In this document: in pieces, positions 8,101-16,123 of the stretch
Position numbering within the stretch: position 1 is the first letter of the stretch
Layout of the letters: each line of letters starts with the position of its first letter
Source: JANQKX01 sp039028695
GTDB taxonomy: Bacteria; Pseudomonadota; Alphaproteobacteria; Kiloniellales; Kiloniellaceae
Length of the DNA: 64,000 nt
Assembly (NCBI GenBank): GCA_039028695.1
Contig: JBCCHN010000008.1
Coordinates: forward strand, 1 to 64,000
Reading direction: 5' to 3'
The notes under the pieces: generated by a model
What the model saw: the letters and a program-made list of their open reading frames with translations, nothing else
Told to the model about the DNA's origin: nothing
Database searches by the model: none
Made by a program: the position numbers and the translations under genes

Positions 8101-9321
8101 TTAAATGGGAAAGTCATAGGCGCTTAGCATAGCCTGTAAAATTGACCCAATGATGACCGCAACCAAAATTCCCAAGAAAATTGTTATAAAAGGCACAAGT
8201 AAGCCCAAAATACGGGCAACCGTGCGTTTGACCTCGTCGTCATAGATATCGGCCACCTTGAGCAACATGTCCTCCAGTTGACCGCTTTCCTCACCAACGC
8301 GGATAAGCTGCACGGCAAGATGGGGAAAGACGCCGCTTTGGGTCAAGGGCTCGGAAAGCCCCTTGCCGGTTTCCAAACTGCTCCGGATACCGCTCAAAGC
8401 TCTGACAACCGCACGATTTTCGAGTGTCTCGGTGGTCATGCTCAAGGCGTTCAGGACCGCCACGCCGTTGTGCAACAAGGTGCCCAAGGTCCGACTGAAA
8501 CGAGCCGCTTCAACCTTCGAAACCAACTCACCCAGAAGCGGCATATTCAGTTTCCATGCGTCCCATCTAAGGCGCCCGGACGGGAGCGCGATATAGCGCT
8601 GCATGCCGATTGTGACCAGAACCAAAAAAAGGCAAACCGCCCACCAATAATCCCGTAAAAAATCGGAAGCTCCGATGACAATTTGAGTCAACAATGGCAA
8701 TTCAGCCCCGGTTCCCTCGAAAAGCGGCGTGAACTGGGGAATCACTACGGCCATCAGAACGCCTAAGGTCAGGCCCGCCATGACCAGAACCAGAATGGGA
8801 TATTGCAGGGCCGAGCGTACGGATTCGCGCAAGGCCTGAGCCCGCTCAAGCGTTTCGGCCAGGCGCTGCAGTACCGTCTCTAAGGTTCCCCCTGCCTCGC
8901 CGGCGCGCACCAGCCCGACATAGATGTTGGGAAAGGCGTTGGGAAAGCGCGCCATGGCATCGGCCAAAGTGGCACCGCCCCGAACCGCATCAAGAACCTC
9001 CTCCATCATGACCTTTGTTGGCTCGTGCTGGGTCAGCTCGCCTAACACGACCAAAGCCCGGTCCAGGGGCAGGCCGGCTTGCAGCAAGGTGGCCAGCTCC
9101 TGGGTTAGCAATGTCACATCCTTGCGGGACACGGTTTTGCGCTTGAGTATGCCGCCGAAAAGAGGCCGTGAGGATTTTGGCGTCGATTTGGGCTCGGCCT
9201 TGATGGGCAGGTGGCCCTGGGCGCGCAGCCGCTCGACCACCACCTCCCGATTGGCCGCCTCCAGCTCCCCTTCCAAAATTTCTCCGGACGAACTGACCGC
9301 CTTATAGAGGAATCGGGTCAT
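8101..9321 (-). CDS. gspF: Type II secretion inner-membrane platform protein GspF
   Basis: The 406-aa polytopic protein has two repeated T2SSF domains (about residues 70-195 and 275-395) with the family motifs LATLLQAGLPLDRAL and FSRTLGTLLHNGVAVLNAL, plus three hydrophobic segments, including the final helix LLVPFITIFLGILVAVIIGSIL. It is the membrane core that couples GspE to pseudopilus assembly. It begins 3 nt after gspE stops, so the two are co-translated. Confidence 0.94.
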   Translation of the reverse strand: MTRFLYKAVSSSGEILEGELEAANREVVVERLRAQGHLPIKAEPKSTPKSSRPLFGGILKRKTVSRKDVTLLTQELATLLQAGLPLDRALVVLGELTQHEPTKVMMEEVLDAVRGGATLADAMARFPNAFPNIYVGLVRAGEAGGTLETVLQRLAETLERAQALRESVRSALQYPILVLVMAGLTLGVLMAVVIPQFTPLFEGTGAELPLLTQIVIGASDFLRDYWWAVCLFLVLVTIGMQRYIALPSGRLRWDAWKLNMPLLGELVSKVEAARFSRTLGTLLHNGVAVLNALSMTTETLENRAVVRALSGIRSSLETGKGLSEPLTQSGVFPHLAVQLIRVGEESGQLEDMLLKVADIYDDEVKRTVARILGLLVPFITIFLGILVAVIIGSILQAMLSAYDFPI

Positions 9322-9324
9322 GAA

Positions 9325-11058
9325 TTAGTTCTCTCGCGTCACCCGCAACACTTCCTTTAGGGTCGTGACCCCGTTCAACACTTTGATCAAGCCATCATCG
9401 AACATAGTCCGCATTCCTTCCGCCGCCGCGGCCCGGTGCAGCTCCGTGGCTTCGGCCTTTTGCATGATCAAACGGCGCAGACTTTCGGTTACAAAGAGCA
9501 ACTCAACCAAACTCGTACGCCCGAAAAACCCGAGGCCGTTGCAGTCATCACAACCGACCGGTCGGAAATGGGTGATCTCGCCGGTCGGTTTGTAACGGCG
9601 TAGATTGAGCTGCTCAGCCACCTCGGGCATCACCGGCTCTTCAATACGGCAAGACTTGCAGAGCGTTCGCACCAGGCGCTGGGCCGCTACGCCGTTGAGA
9701 GTCGAGGTTAGCAGGTAGTCATCGACCCCCATATCCAAGAGGCGGGTAATCGTGCCGGCCGCGTTGTTGGTGTGCAGGGTTGAGAGGACCAAGTGCCCGG
9801 TCAGCGCCGCCTGCACGGCGATCTCCGCCGTCTCCACATCGCGGATCTCGCCAATCATAACAATATCCGGATCCTGACGCAGGATGGATCGCAAGACATT
9901 GGCAAAGCTCAAGCCGATCGAGGGTTTGGTCTGGATCTGATTAATCCCGTCCAATTGATATTCGATCGGATCCTCAACAGTGAGGATCTTTTTGTCCGGA
10001 CTGTTAAGCTGCAGCAAAGAAGCATAGAGGGTCGTGGTCTTGCCGCTGCCAGTGGGACCCGTCACCAGAAAAATTCCGTGAGGACTCTTCAGAATGTCTT
10101 CATAGGCGCGCTGGTTGTATCCCGTGATGCCCAAGGACGCGAAGTCCAAGGCAACGCCCTGCCGGTCAAGGACACGCATGACCACCGATTCCCCGTGCAT
10201 CGTGGGGATTGTGGACACGCGCAGATCTATGGGGGCGCCTCGAATAGCCATTTTGATGCGCCCGTCCTGGGGCAAGCGTCGTTCGGCGATATTCAATTTG
10301 GCCATGATCTTGATTCGCGAGACGATGGCCGCCCGGAACCGCATGGCCGGCGGTTCGATTTCCCGCAGAACGCCGTCAACGCGATAGCGAACCCGCAGCT
10401 TGCCATCAAAGGGTTCAATGTGGATGTCAGAAGCCCGATCCTCGACCGCACGGCTGATCATCTGGCTGACCAAACGGATCACCGGTGCTTCGCTGGCCAG
10501 GTCTTTCAGGCGCTCCACATCGATTTCAAGACTCTCGTCCGCGCCCTCAAGGCCATCCTCGCCGGCGGCTGCCAAGCCGCCCGCATCCTGGGCATAAAGG
10601 CGCTGAATGGCAGCCTCCAACTCCGCCGGAACGGCAACGCAAGGCAACACCTCGCGCCCAGAGATCAAACGAATAGCATCGGCCGCATAGCTGTTGAGGG
10701 GGTCGGCCATGGCCAACACCAGACCCTCCGACCGTTCCTGCAGCACCAGAACACCGGCATCGTGCAAAAAGCGCGGGCTGAGTTGATCTTCGAGCAAGGG
10801 GGTGTCCGGGAAATCCTTCTGGGTGACCAGCGGCAACCCTAGTCCTTCCGCTAGAGTTTCCGCCAAATCCCGCTCGGGCACTAGACCCAATTTGATCATT
10901 AGCCCCGTTAGCGAGCCACCGTTCTCCCGCTTGATGCGCTGCGCCCTCTCCAGTCCCGGTCGGTCGAGCTTGCCCTTTTTGATCAGCAGCTCGCTGATCA
11001 ACTCCTCCAGATGTTGATTGTTGTCAGCCGTTATGGGTAAGGGGGCCTGATTGTTCAT
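9325..11058 (-). CDS. gspE: Type II secretion assembly ATPase GspE
   Basis: GspE is the cytoplasmic hexameric ATPase that powers pseudopilus extension. The sequence shows the N-terminal MshEN-type domain, the Walker A motif GPTGSGKTTTLYASL, the Asp box around VEDPIEYQLDGINQIQ, the Walker B region DPDIVMIGEIRD, the His box GHLVLSTLHTN, and the tetracysteine zinc element (CKSC and CDDC). I choose ATG 11058 (577 aa); an upstream TTG at 11073 would add five residues but has no better ribosome site. Confidence 0.94.
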   Translation of the reverse strand: MNNQAPLPITADNNQHLEELISELLIKKGKLDRPGLERAQRIKRENGGSLTGLMIKLGLVPERDLAETLAEGLGLPLVTQKDFPDTPLLEDQLSPRFLHDAGVLVLQERSEGLVLAMADPLNSYAADAIRLISGREVLPCVAVPAELEAAIQRLYAQDAGGLAAAGEDGLEGADESLEIDVERLKDLASEAPVIRLVSQMISRAVEDRASDIHIEPFDGKLRVRYRVDGVLREIEPPAMRFRAAIVSRIKIMAKLNIAERRLPQDGRIKMAIRGAPIDLRVSTIPTMHGESVVMRVLDRQGVALDFASLGITGYNQRAYEDILKSPHGIFLVTGPTGSGKTTTLYASLLQLNSPDKKILTVEDPIEYQLDGINQIQTKPSIGLSFANVLRSILRQDPDIVMIGEIRDVETAEIAVQAALTGHLVLSTLHTNNAAGTITRLLDMGVDDYLLTSTLNGVAAQRLVRTLCKSCRIEEPVMPEVAEQLNLRRYKPTGEITHFRPVGCDDCNGLGFFGRTSLVELLFVTESLRRLIMQKAEATELHRAAAAEGMRTMFDDGLIKVLNGVTTLKEVLRVTREN

Positions 11059-11160
11059 AGACCTTTGGACCAAATGATTGCACCGCGCCGCCGGGGCATT
11101 TTCGCTAAAATTTCGGCTTTTCTGTGACCACTCGCCAAATTTTCGCAGCGAATCCGATAT

Positions 11161-11913
11161 TTACCCCATGGAAAGCGGCCCATAAAGCCAGATTAACCAT
11201 AAACCAGCGGCAAGATAGCTGCCAAATGCTGTTTTTTCATGTCTGTCTGTTAACTTTTGGCCAAAGGCTCGTTGGAACAGAACCACCACCAACGCCGCAC
11301 CTGCGGCGATCAGGATGACGCTGGGCAGGCCCTGCCAGGAGACCCAGGCCCCTGCCGCGGACAGGAGTTTGGCATCCCCAAGGCCGATACCTTCAACCGC
11401 CTTTAGGCGGAAATAAAGCCAACGAAGTACCCAGATCAGTAAGAATCCGGCGGCCGCCCCGATGGCATGGTCCCAAAGGTGCTCAGGTGCGATCAACCCG
11501 ATAACCAGGAGTCCGGCGGGAATGAGGGGTAGGGTGATCTGATCAGGCAAATAGAGGTGGCGCGAATCAATCACGGATAAGGTGAGCAAGGCCCATCCCA
11601 AAGCCGCCGTAGCCCAAGCCAGCCAGCCCGGCAAAACGATGGCGCTCCAAACCGCGACAATGAAGGCTGCCATCTCAATAAGGTTATAGCTCCAGGGGAT
11701 GGGTCCTTGGCAGAAGCGGCATTTCCCCCGGTTTATAAGCCAGCTGAAAAGAGGCACCAGATCTCGCGCGCCCAAGGGCTTGCAGCAATGGTTACAACGA
11801 GACCGCCCGATGAGGATTGCTTGACCTTGAGGTAGCCGTTCGGCCACCAGTCCCAAAAAACTCCCGACAAAGGGGCTCATCAAGATCAGAAAAATAATAT
11901 GTAAATCAACCAC
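11161..11913 (-). CDS. gspO: Prepilin peptidase / N-methyltransferase GspO (PilD family)
   Basis: This bifunctional membrane aspartyl protease cleaves the leaders of GspG-H-I-J and methylates the new N-terminal Phe. The 250-aa sequence has the cytoplasmic zinc site (CNHC and CRFC), several membrane helices, and the two catalytic Asp motifs LPDQITLP and GLGDAKLL. It starts with GTG at 11913 after GAGG. Being first in the secretion operon, it supplies processing activity together with the pseudopilins. Confidence 0.92.
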   Translation of the reverse strand: MVDLHIIFLILMSPFVGSFLGLVAERLPQGQAILIGRSRCNHCCKPLGARDLVPLFSWLINRGKCRFCQGPIPWSYNLIEMAAFIVAVWSAIVLPGWLAWATAALGWALLTLSVIDSRHLYLPDQITLPLIPAGLLVIGLIAPEHLWDHAIGAAAGFLLIWVLRWLYFRLKAVEGIGLGDAKLLSAAGAWVSWQGLPSVILIAAGAALVVVLFQRAFGQKLTDRHEKTAFGSYLAAGLWLIWLYGPLSMG

Positions 11914-11965
11914 CTAGGACCTCATCCGGTGGTGGCGCGAAGACTAACCCGGCAGTCCCATATCC

Positions 11966-12553
11966 TCAGGAAGGGTCGTCCTCGACCGACTTGGCCGCGC
12001 CGTCCTCGGCCAGGCTGTGTTTTTGAATCAAGCCGATTTGGGCCATCATAAAAACCAGTGTACAGCCCATCAGCCCAAATACCTTAAAAGTCACCCAAAA
12101 ATCCGTGCTTTGGGTGCGCCACACCGCTTCATTAACCAAGGCCATGACGGCGAAAAAGACGGCAAAACGTAAAGTCAGCTTACGCCAACCTTCATCGTCG
12201 AGTGCCAGGGCCGATCCAAGAAGCGGTTTTAAGAGAGGCCGCTTAACGGCAAGCCCGCCCAATAGGACGGCGCAAAACAAAGCCTGAATGATGGTCGGCT
12301 TCATCTTGATAAAGGTTTCGTCCTGCAGGAGCAGAGTGAGGCCGCCGAAAATCCCGACGATCACCGCCGTGATCAACGGCATCATGGGGATGCGCCGTTC
12401 CCAGGCAAAGGATGCAACAAGCGCCACGAAGGTCGCCCCCATTAAAACCGCCGTAGCGGTCAAGAGATCCGATGTGAAATAGGCCGTAAAAAATAAGACC
12501 AGCGGACCATATTCGGCAGCCGGTTTAAGCCAGCTCGGCGCCGCTTTTTTCAT
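11966..12553 (-). CDS. yciB: Inner-membrane protein YciB (septation protein A family)
   Basis: The 195-aa polytopic membrane protein has five or six hydrophobic helices and the YciB hallmarks: a PLVLFF...YF start, the motif FIKMKPTIIQALFC and late NEAVWR...TDFWVTFK. The start is ATG 12553 with GGAG 6 nt upstream. E. coli YciB acts in cell-envelope maintenance and contacts elongation and division proteins, but its activity is unknown. It lies downstream of, and in the same direction as, the glycosyltransferase gene. Confidence 0.88.
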   Translation of the reverse strand: MKKAAPSWLKPAAEYGPLVLFFTAYFTSDLLTATAVLMGATFVALVASFAWERRIPMMPLITAVIVGIFGGLTLLLQDETFIKMKPTIIQALFCAVLLGGLAVKRPLLKPLLGSALALDDEGWRKLTLRFAVFFAVMALVNEAVWRTQSTDFWVTFKVFGLMGCTLVFMMAQIGLIQKHSLAEDGAAKSVEDDPS

Positions 12554-12648
12554 GTGTCTCTCCTCCGGGGTTTCTCTTGCGGCCCGCAAATACAAAGCAC
12601 TTCCTATAACTGGGCCTAGAGTTAGAGATCGAGCGCGGCAAATGCAAG

Positions 12649-13368
12649 TCAGCCGGCAGAATCCCGCTGCGGCGGTCGCCATCCGATGCCATAGAGGGAC
12701 GCCAGTCGGTCAGGCGATACCCCCAGATGAAAAAGAGCATGCAAAAAGAGCCAGCCGGAGACGATTTTGATCGCCGATCGGCCTTGAAAGCGACGTGAGG
12801 AGGTCACCAAGCAGGGTTCTGAAATACAACAAGTCTGCCCTGTCGCCTCAAGGCGGCGAACAAAATCATAGTCCTCCATGACCGGGATGGCGCGAATACC
12901 ACCGAGGCGATTGTAGACGCTGCTGCGCACGAAAATACCGGAATCCCCGTAATAGAATCCTTTACCCCGAATCCAGTTATAAAAGCCGTTCAACCAGCGG
13001 CTAAAGCGGTCCTCGCCATCGAATAGCAAGCGAAAATTTCCACCGGCGCAGTCAGGGTCTTCGCTGAGGCGGCGCCATAGCCCAATCATGCCCGCTGGCG
13101 TAAAAATCGAATCCGCATGTAAAAAGAGCAAGGCGTCCCCGCGTGCCGCCTCGGCACCAGCTCGCAACTGCTGGCCCCGGCCCCGGGCCGTGGAAATGAC
13201 CTTTGCGCCAAGCGCGAGTGCCCGTCCGTAGGATCCATCGCGGCTGCCGCCGTCTACCACAATAATCTCAATAGGAACCGGCAAATCGGCCGCTTGGCTG
13301 AAGAGACCGGGTAGAAGCCGCCCCAAATTTTCGAATTCATCCAGAACAGGAATGACAACCGTTATCAT
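12649..13368 (-). CDS. Family 2 glycosyltransferase, TIGR04283 (arsenosugar-type) group
   Basis: The 239-aa protein is a soluble GT-A enzyme. It shows the nucleotide-sugar motif VVIPVLDEFENL at the N-terminus, VDGGSRDGS, the pattern ARGRGQQLRAGAEAARGDALLFLHAD typical of the TIGR04283 group, and GFYYGDSGIFVR. Family names refer to arsenosugar clusters, but no arsenic gene is visible here, so the substrate is unknown. Its ATG overlaps the stop of the diiron protein gene by 4 nt, so the two are coupled and probably act on one product. The longer upstream frame overlaps that gene and is not used. Confidence 0.82.
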   Translation of the reverse strand: MITVVIPVLDEFENLGRLLPGLFSQAADLPVPIEIIVVDGGSRDGSYGRALALGAKVISTARGRGQQLRAGAEAARGDALLFLHADSIFTPAGMIGLWRRLSEDPDCAGGNFRLLFDGEDRFSRWLNGFYNWIRGKGFYYGDSGIFVRSSVYNRLGGIRAIPVMEDYDFVRRLEATGQTCCISEPCLVTSSRRFQGRSAIKIVSGWLFLHALFHLGVSPDRLASLYGIGWRPPQRDSAG

Positions 13369-14267
13369 GACCGCAAATACTTGCTTACTTTGTGGTCGAC
13401 GTTGACCAGCTCGGCCGATGTGATTAGGCCCACATCCACCAAGTCTTTCGCTCTTAAGGACCAACAGCGATCAAATTCGGAGAGCACCTTAGCCGCCCAA
13501 ACGAACAAGCGCCCCCCGAGCCCCCGCACCGTCGCACGGGCGCAATCATGCCAAAGGCCCTTGAGCCAAAAATAAATCTCGGCACGTTGCGCGGGATCCA
13601 GGTGATCAAACCGGCCGTCCAAAAAAATTTTCCCAAAGGCCACATGACGCGCCTCGTCCCGGGACACTCGGCTATTGATTTGAGCCAACAAACGGCAGGG
13701 GAACAACCAACGCATTGTTCTTTGTAATTCCAGGGCCTCATTTTCCAAAATAACATGATAGGCCAGCATCTGAACCTGCGGCGGCACATTCTCACCGCAG
13801 GCAGCGCCATAGGCCTCGGCCAAAACAGGGTCAGCCTCAAAGGGCAGGTCAAGCTTCTCCAGATATCGGCCGTAAGCAACGGCGTGACGCTGTTCGTCCT
13901 CCATCTGAACACGCAAACAATCTCGTACCAGAGGGTCGTTTATCTTCTCGGCCAAGGCACCGCAAAATTTTGCTGTGGCGCGCTCCCCCTGATAGACCCG
14001 ACTGATGGACGCGAAATACCGCTTGCGGCTAAGCCATATCGGTACCTTTACGGGCAGGTCCCAGCAAACGTGCTTGCCATCAAGGGATTCGGCTTTTTGG
14101 CCCTTAGCCAATAGCCTGGCCAGGCGCGCCCGCGCCGCAGCATTGTCGATGGCTAGATCCAGCCCCATAGTGTTTACCTTTGCGGCAACCCATTCTTTCA
14201 GATCGGCAAACCGGCCGTTGAAGAAAATAGATGGGAGTGAAACCACAGTTCTCGGACAGAGGCTCAA
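13365..14267 (-). CDS. Ferritin-like diiron protein of unknown function
   Basis: This helical protein (300 aa from a TTG at 14267) carries a full carboxylate-bridged diiron site: Glu95, Glu125 with His128 (EDEQRH), Glu175 or Glu177, and Glu205 with His208 (DEARH). The two half-sites have near-equal spacing of about 30 residues, as in ribonucleotide-reductase-like and ferritin-like oxidases. I do not recognise a named family; oxidase, hydroxylase or desaturase-type chemistry is inferred from the site. An alternative ATG at 14168 with AAGG upstream would remove 33 residues but keep all ligands. The stop overlaps the glycosyltransferase start. Confidence 0.75.
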   Translation of the reverse strand: MSLCPRTVVSLPSIFFNGRFADLKEWVAAKVNTMGLDLAIDNAAARARLARLLAKGQKAESLDGKHVCWDLPVKVPIWLSRKRYFASISRVYQGERATAKFCGALAEKINDPLVRDCLRVQMEDEQRHAVAYGRYLEKLDLPFEADPVLAEAYGAACGENVPPQVQMLAYHVILENEALELQRTMRWLFPCRLLAQINSRVSRDEARHVAFGKIFLDGRFDHLDPAQRAEIYFWLKGLWHDCARATVRGLGGRLFVWAAKVLSEFDRCWSLRAKDLVDVGLITSAELVNVDHKVSKYLRS

Positions 14268-14354
14268 GTTCTTGTGATTTAAAGTTACGAATTATCCGAT
14301 TTGCCCGTCTCGGCAAGCTTGTCTCGCCCCTTATCGATGAGCATCGTTTTGGGA

Positions 14355-15539
14355 CTAGAAGGCGGGAAAGTTCTCCGGGGGCAAGGGGGGACCCCAATGG
14401 AAACCCTGACCTAGATCGCAACCCATATCACGCAAATGAGCAATTTGGCCGGGGCGCTCGATGCCTTCGGCGACAGTTTGAAGCCCCAAGCCATGACAAT
14501 AGGCCACAATCTGACCCGCTTCGGAGGGTGCGCCCTCGGTTCGATCGCAATTCTGCACATAGGAACGATCAATTTTTACCCGATCCAGGCTGAGGGCCTT
14601 CATCACCGCCACGGTAGCAAACCCGGTTCCCAGATCGTCCAAGCACAGCCGAAAACCCGCGCCGCGCAATTCGTCAACCCGCGCAGCCAGTTGCGGCAGG
14701 CTCGACGGCGCCGAGCGTTCGGTTAATTCCAGCTCAATGTCTTCGGGCCGAAGCCCCGCCTCAAGAACAGTCGATTTCAAGCGACTAAGGAGATGAGGGT
14801 CCGCCAACAAATTCATTGAAAGGTTGACCGAAACCGGCACCTGCGGCCCCCCATTTCGGCGCCACTTCGAGATCTGGGCACATACCGCTCGGAGCGTCCA
14901 ATCCGTGAGTCGTCCCAATTGGCCAGAGAACTCTGCCGCTAGCAAGAGGCCTTGGGGCGCGCGGCGCGCGTCCTCGCATCCCTTTGTCCGCACTAAGGCT
15001 TCCACGCCCCGAATGCTATCGTCTCGCAGGGAGAATTGGGGCTGGTAAAATACTCTAAAATGATCCCACGCCGGCAGCTCAAAATGTTCACAGGCAAAAC
15101 GGGGGCCATCCGCCACAGCCTCTTCCAAGGTGCCACCGACACGACAAGACCGCTGCGCCGCTTGCCAGGCCAATTGCAAGAGCTCATCGGGTTCGGCTGG
15201 CGGTTGACCGAGAATAGCCAGCCCAGCGCCTCGCACTGCCGGGCCCGTGGCGATCTCATGCGCGACAGCACGCGCATCCGGTCCGGTCAGCAAATAACGA
15301 GTCCCCTCGCCACCACGAGAGCAAAACTTGACCGGCCCGGCAATCGGCCGTTCCGGCAGGTGCTCGTCGTCCCGTAAAACATGCAAAACAGCAACGTTAG
15401 AATCTTTTGAAGAAATCTCGGAAGGCTCCACCACGCTGTGCCGTGACGACGAGGCAGCAAGCAAAGCCGATACCAACCGGTCATGAAAGATCAAACGATC
15501 CGGCAGGCTGCGTTCTGCAAGATCCCCTAAGGAATTCAC
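14355..15539 (-). CDS. EAL-domain cyclic-di-GMP phosphodiesterase (predicted active)
   Basis: The C-terminal 235 residues form an EAL domain with the catalytic set intact: Glu180 (VEALVR), Asn239 (SVNLS), Glu271 (ELELTE), Asp301-Asp302 (DDLGTG), Lys322 (VKIDR) and Glu358 (VAEGIE). The N-terminal 160 residues have no membrane segment and no domain I recognise; they may be a sensory region. I use the GTG at 15539 (394 aa), preceded by GGAG at 7 nt, rather than the GTG 15 nt upstream. It diverges from mmcB. Confidence 0.85.
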   Translation of the reverse strand: MNSLGDLAERSLPDRLIFHDRLVSALLAASSSRHSVVEPSEISSKDSNVAVLHVLRDDEHLPERPIAGPVKFCSRGGEGTRYLLTGPDARAVAHEIATGPAVRGAGLAILGQPPAEPDELLQLAWQAAQRSCRVGGTLEEAVADGPRFACEHFELPAWDHFRVFYQPQFSLRDDSIRGVEALVRTKGCEDARRAPQGLLLAAEFSGQLGRLTDWTLRAVCAQISKWRRNGGPQVPVSVNLSMNLLADPHLLSRLKSTVLEAGLRPEDIELELTERSAPSSLPQLAARVDELRGAGFRLCLDDLGTGFATVAVMKALSLDRVKIDRSYVQNCDRTEGAPSEAGQIVAYCHGLGLQTVAEGIERPGQIAHLRDMGCDLGQGFHWGPPLPPENFPAF

Positions 15540-15565
15540 GCTGGCTCTCCACACCTTCCAATTTT

Positions 15566-15579
15566 GGGAAATTATTCCC
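15566..15579. promoter_or_regulatory. Short palindrome between the EAL gene and mmcB
   Basis: GGGAA and TTCCC are 5-bp perfect arms around ATTA. The element sits in the 97-bp divergent intergenic region, 27 bp from the EAL start and 57 bp from mmcB, where one protein could affect both promoters. It does not match the alphaproteobacterial LexA box (GTTC-N7-GTTC) that one might expect near mmcB. Confidence 0.3.
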
Positions 15580-15636
15580 TAATTTTCCTGTTAGTCTATC
15601 ATTTATTTACATGTCGGAAAAAGGAGAACACTGAGT

Positions 15637-16107
15637 GTGACCTCAGAAGAGGAGATTTTTGGCCTAGGAGCTATCAGGGCCAACGAACGGGACCAAACGG
15701 CCTCGGAATTAGCGCGGGGCCTTGGCCGATCCGTGCGTCATTTGGGAATGACCAGCTTGACCGAGTTTTCCCTCCGATCCGGCCGGCGGGTTGACCTTAT
15801 GGCGCTGGATGCCAAGGGTCATTTTACGGTGATCGAGATCAAGTCCAGTTTGGAGGACTTCCGCAGCGATAAGAAATGGCAGGAATACCTGGATTATTGC
15901 GACGCCTTTTATTTCGCCGTTCCCGAAACCTTTCCCAAGGAGATTATTCCTGGCGACGTGGGCCTCATGGTCGCAGATGCCTATGGTGCCACAATTTTAA
16001 GGGAATCAGCATGTTACAGCCTGGCGGCCGCCCGCCGGCGGGCTCTGCTGCAGCGGTTCGCCGAAACCGCGGCCAAACGCCTGCACAGCCTGCTTGACCC
16101 CCATTAG
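15637..16107 (+). CDS. mmcB: MmcB-family putative DNA repair nuclease
   Basis: The 156-aa protein has the PD-(D/E)xK-like core of the MmcB family: VDLMAL, then VIEIKSSLEDFRSDKKWQEY, then CDAFYFAVP. In Caulobacter, MmcB belongs to a mitomycin-C-inducible response; the exact activity is not known. It starts at GTG 15637 with AAGGAG 10 nt upstream. It is monocistronic and convergent with hldE, with only 16 bp between stops. Confidence 0.85.
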   Translation: MTSEEEIFGLGAIRANERDQTASELARGLGRSVRHLGMTSLTEFSLRSGRRVDLMALDAKGHFTVIEIKSSLEDFRSDKKWQEYLDYCDAFYFAVPETFPKEIIPGDVGLMVADAYGATILRESACYSLAAARRRALLQRFAETAAKRLHSLLDPH

Positions 16108-16123
16108 GGTCCTCTCAAGAAAG

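Noticed and set aside
9793..10842. A 349-codon open frame on the plus strand opposite gspE
   Set aside because: Shadow of the GC-rich gspE codons; no domain and no ribosome site.
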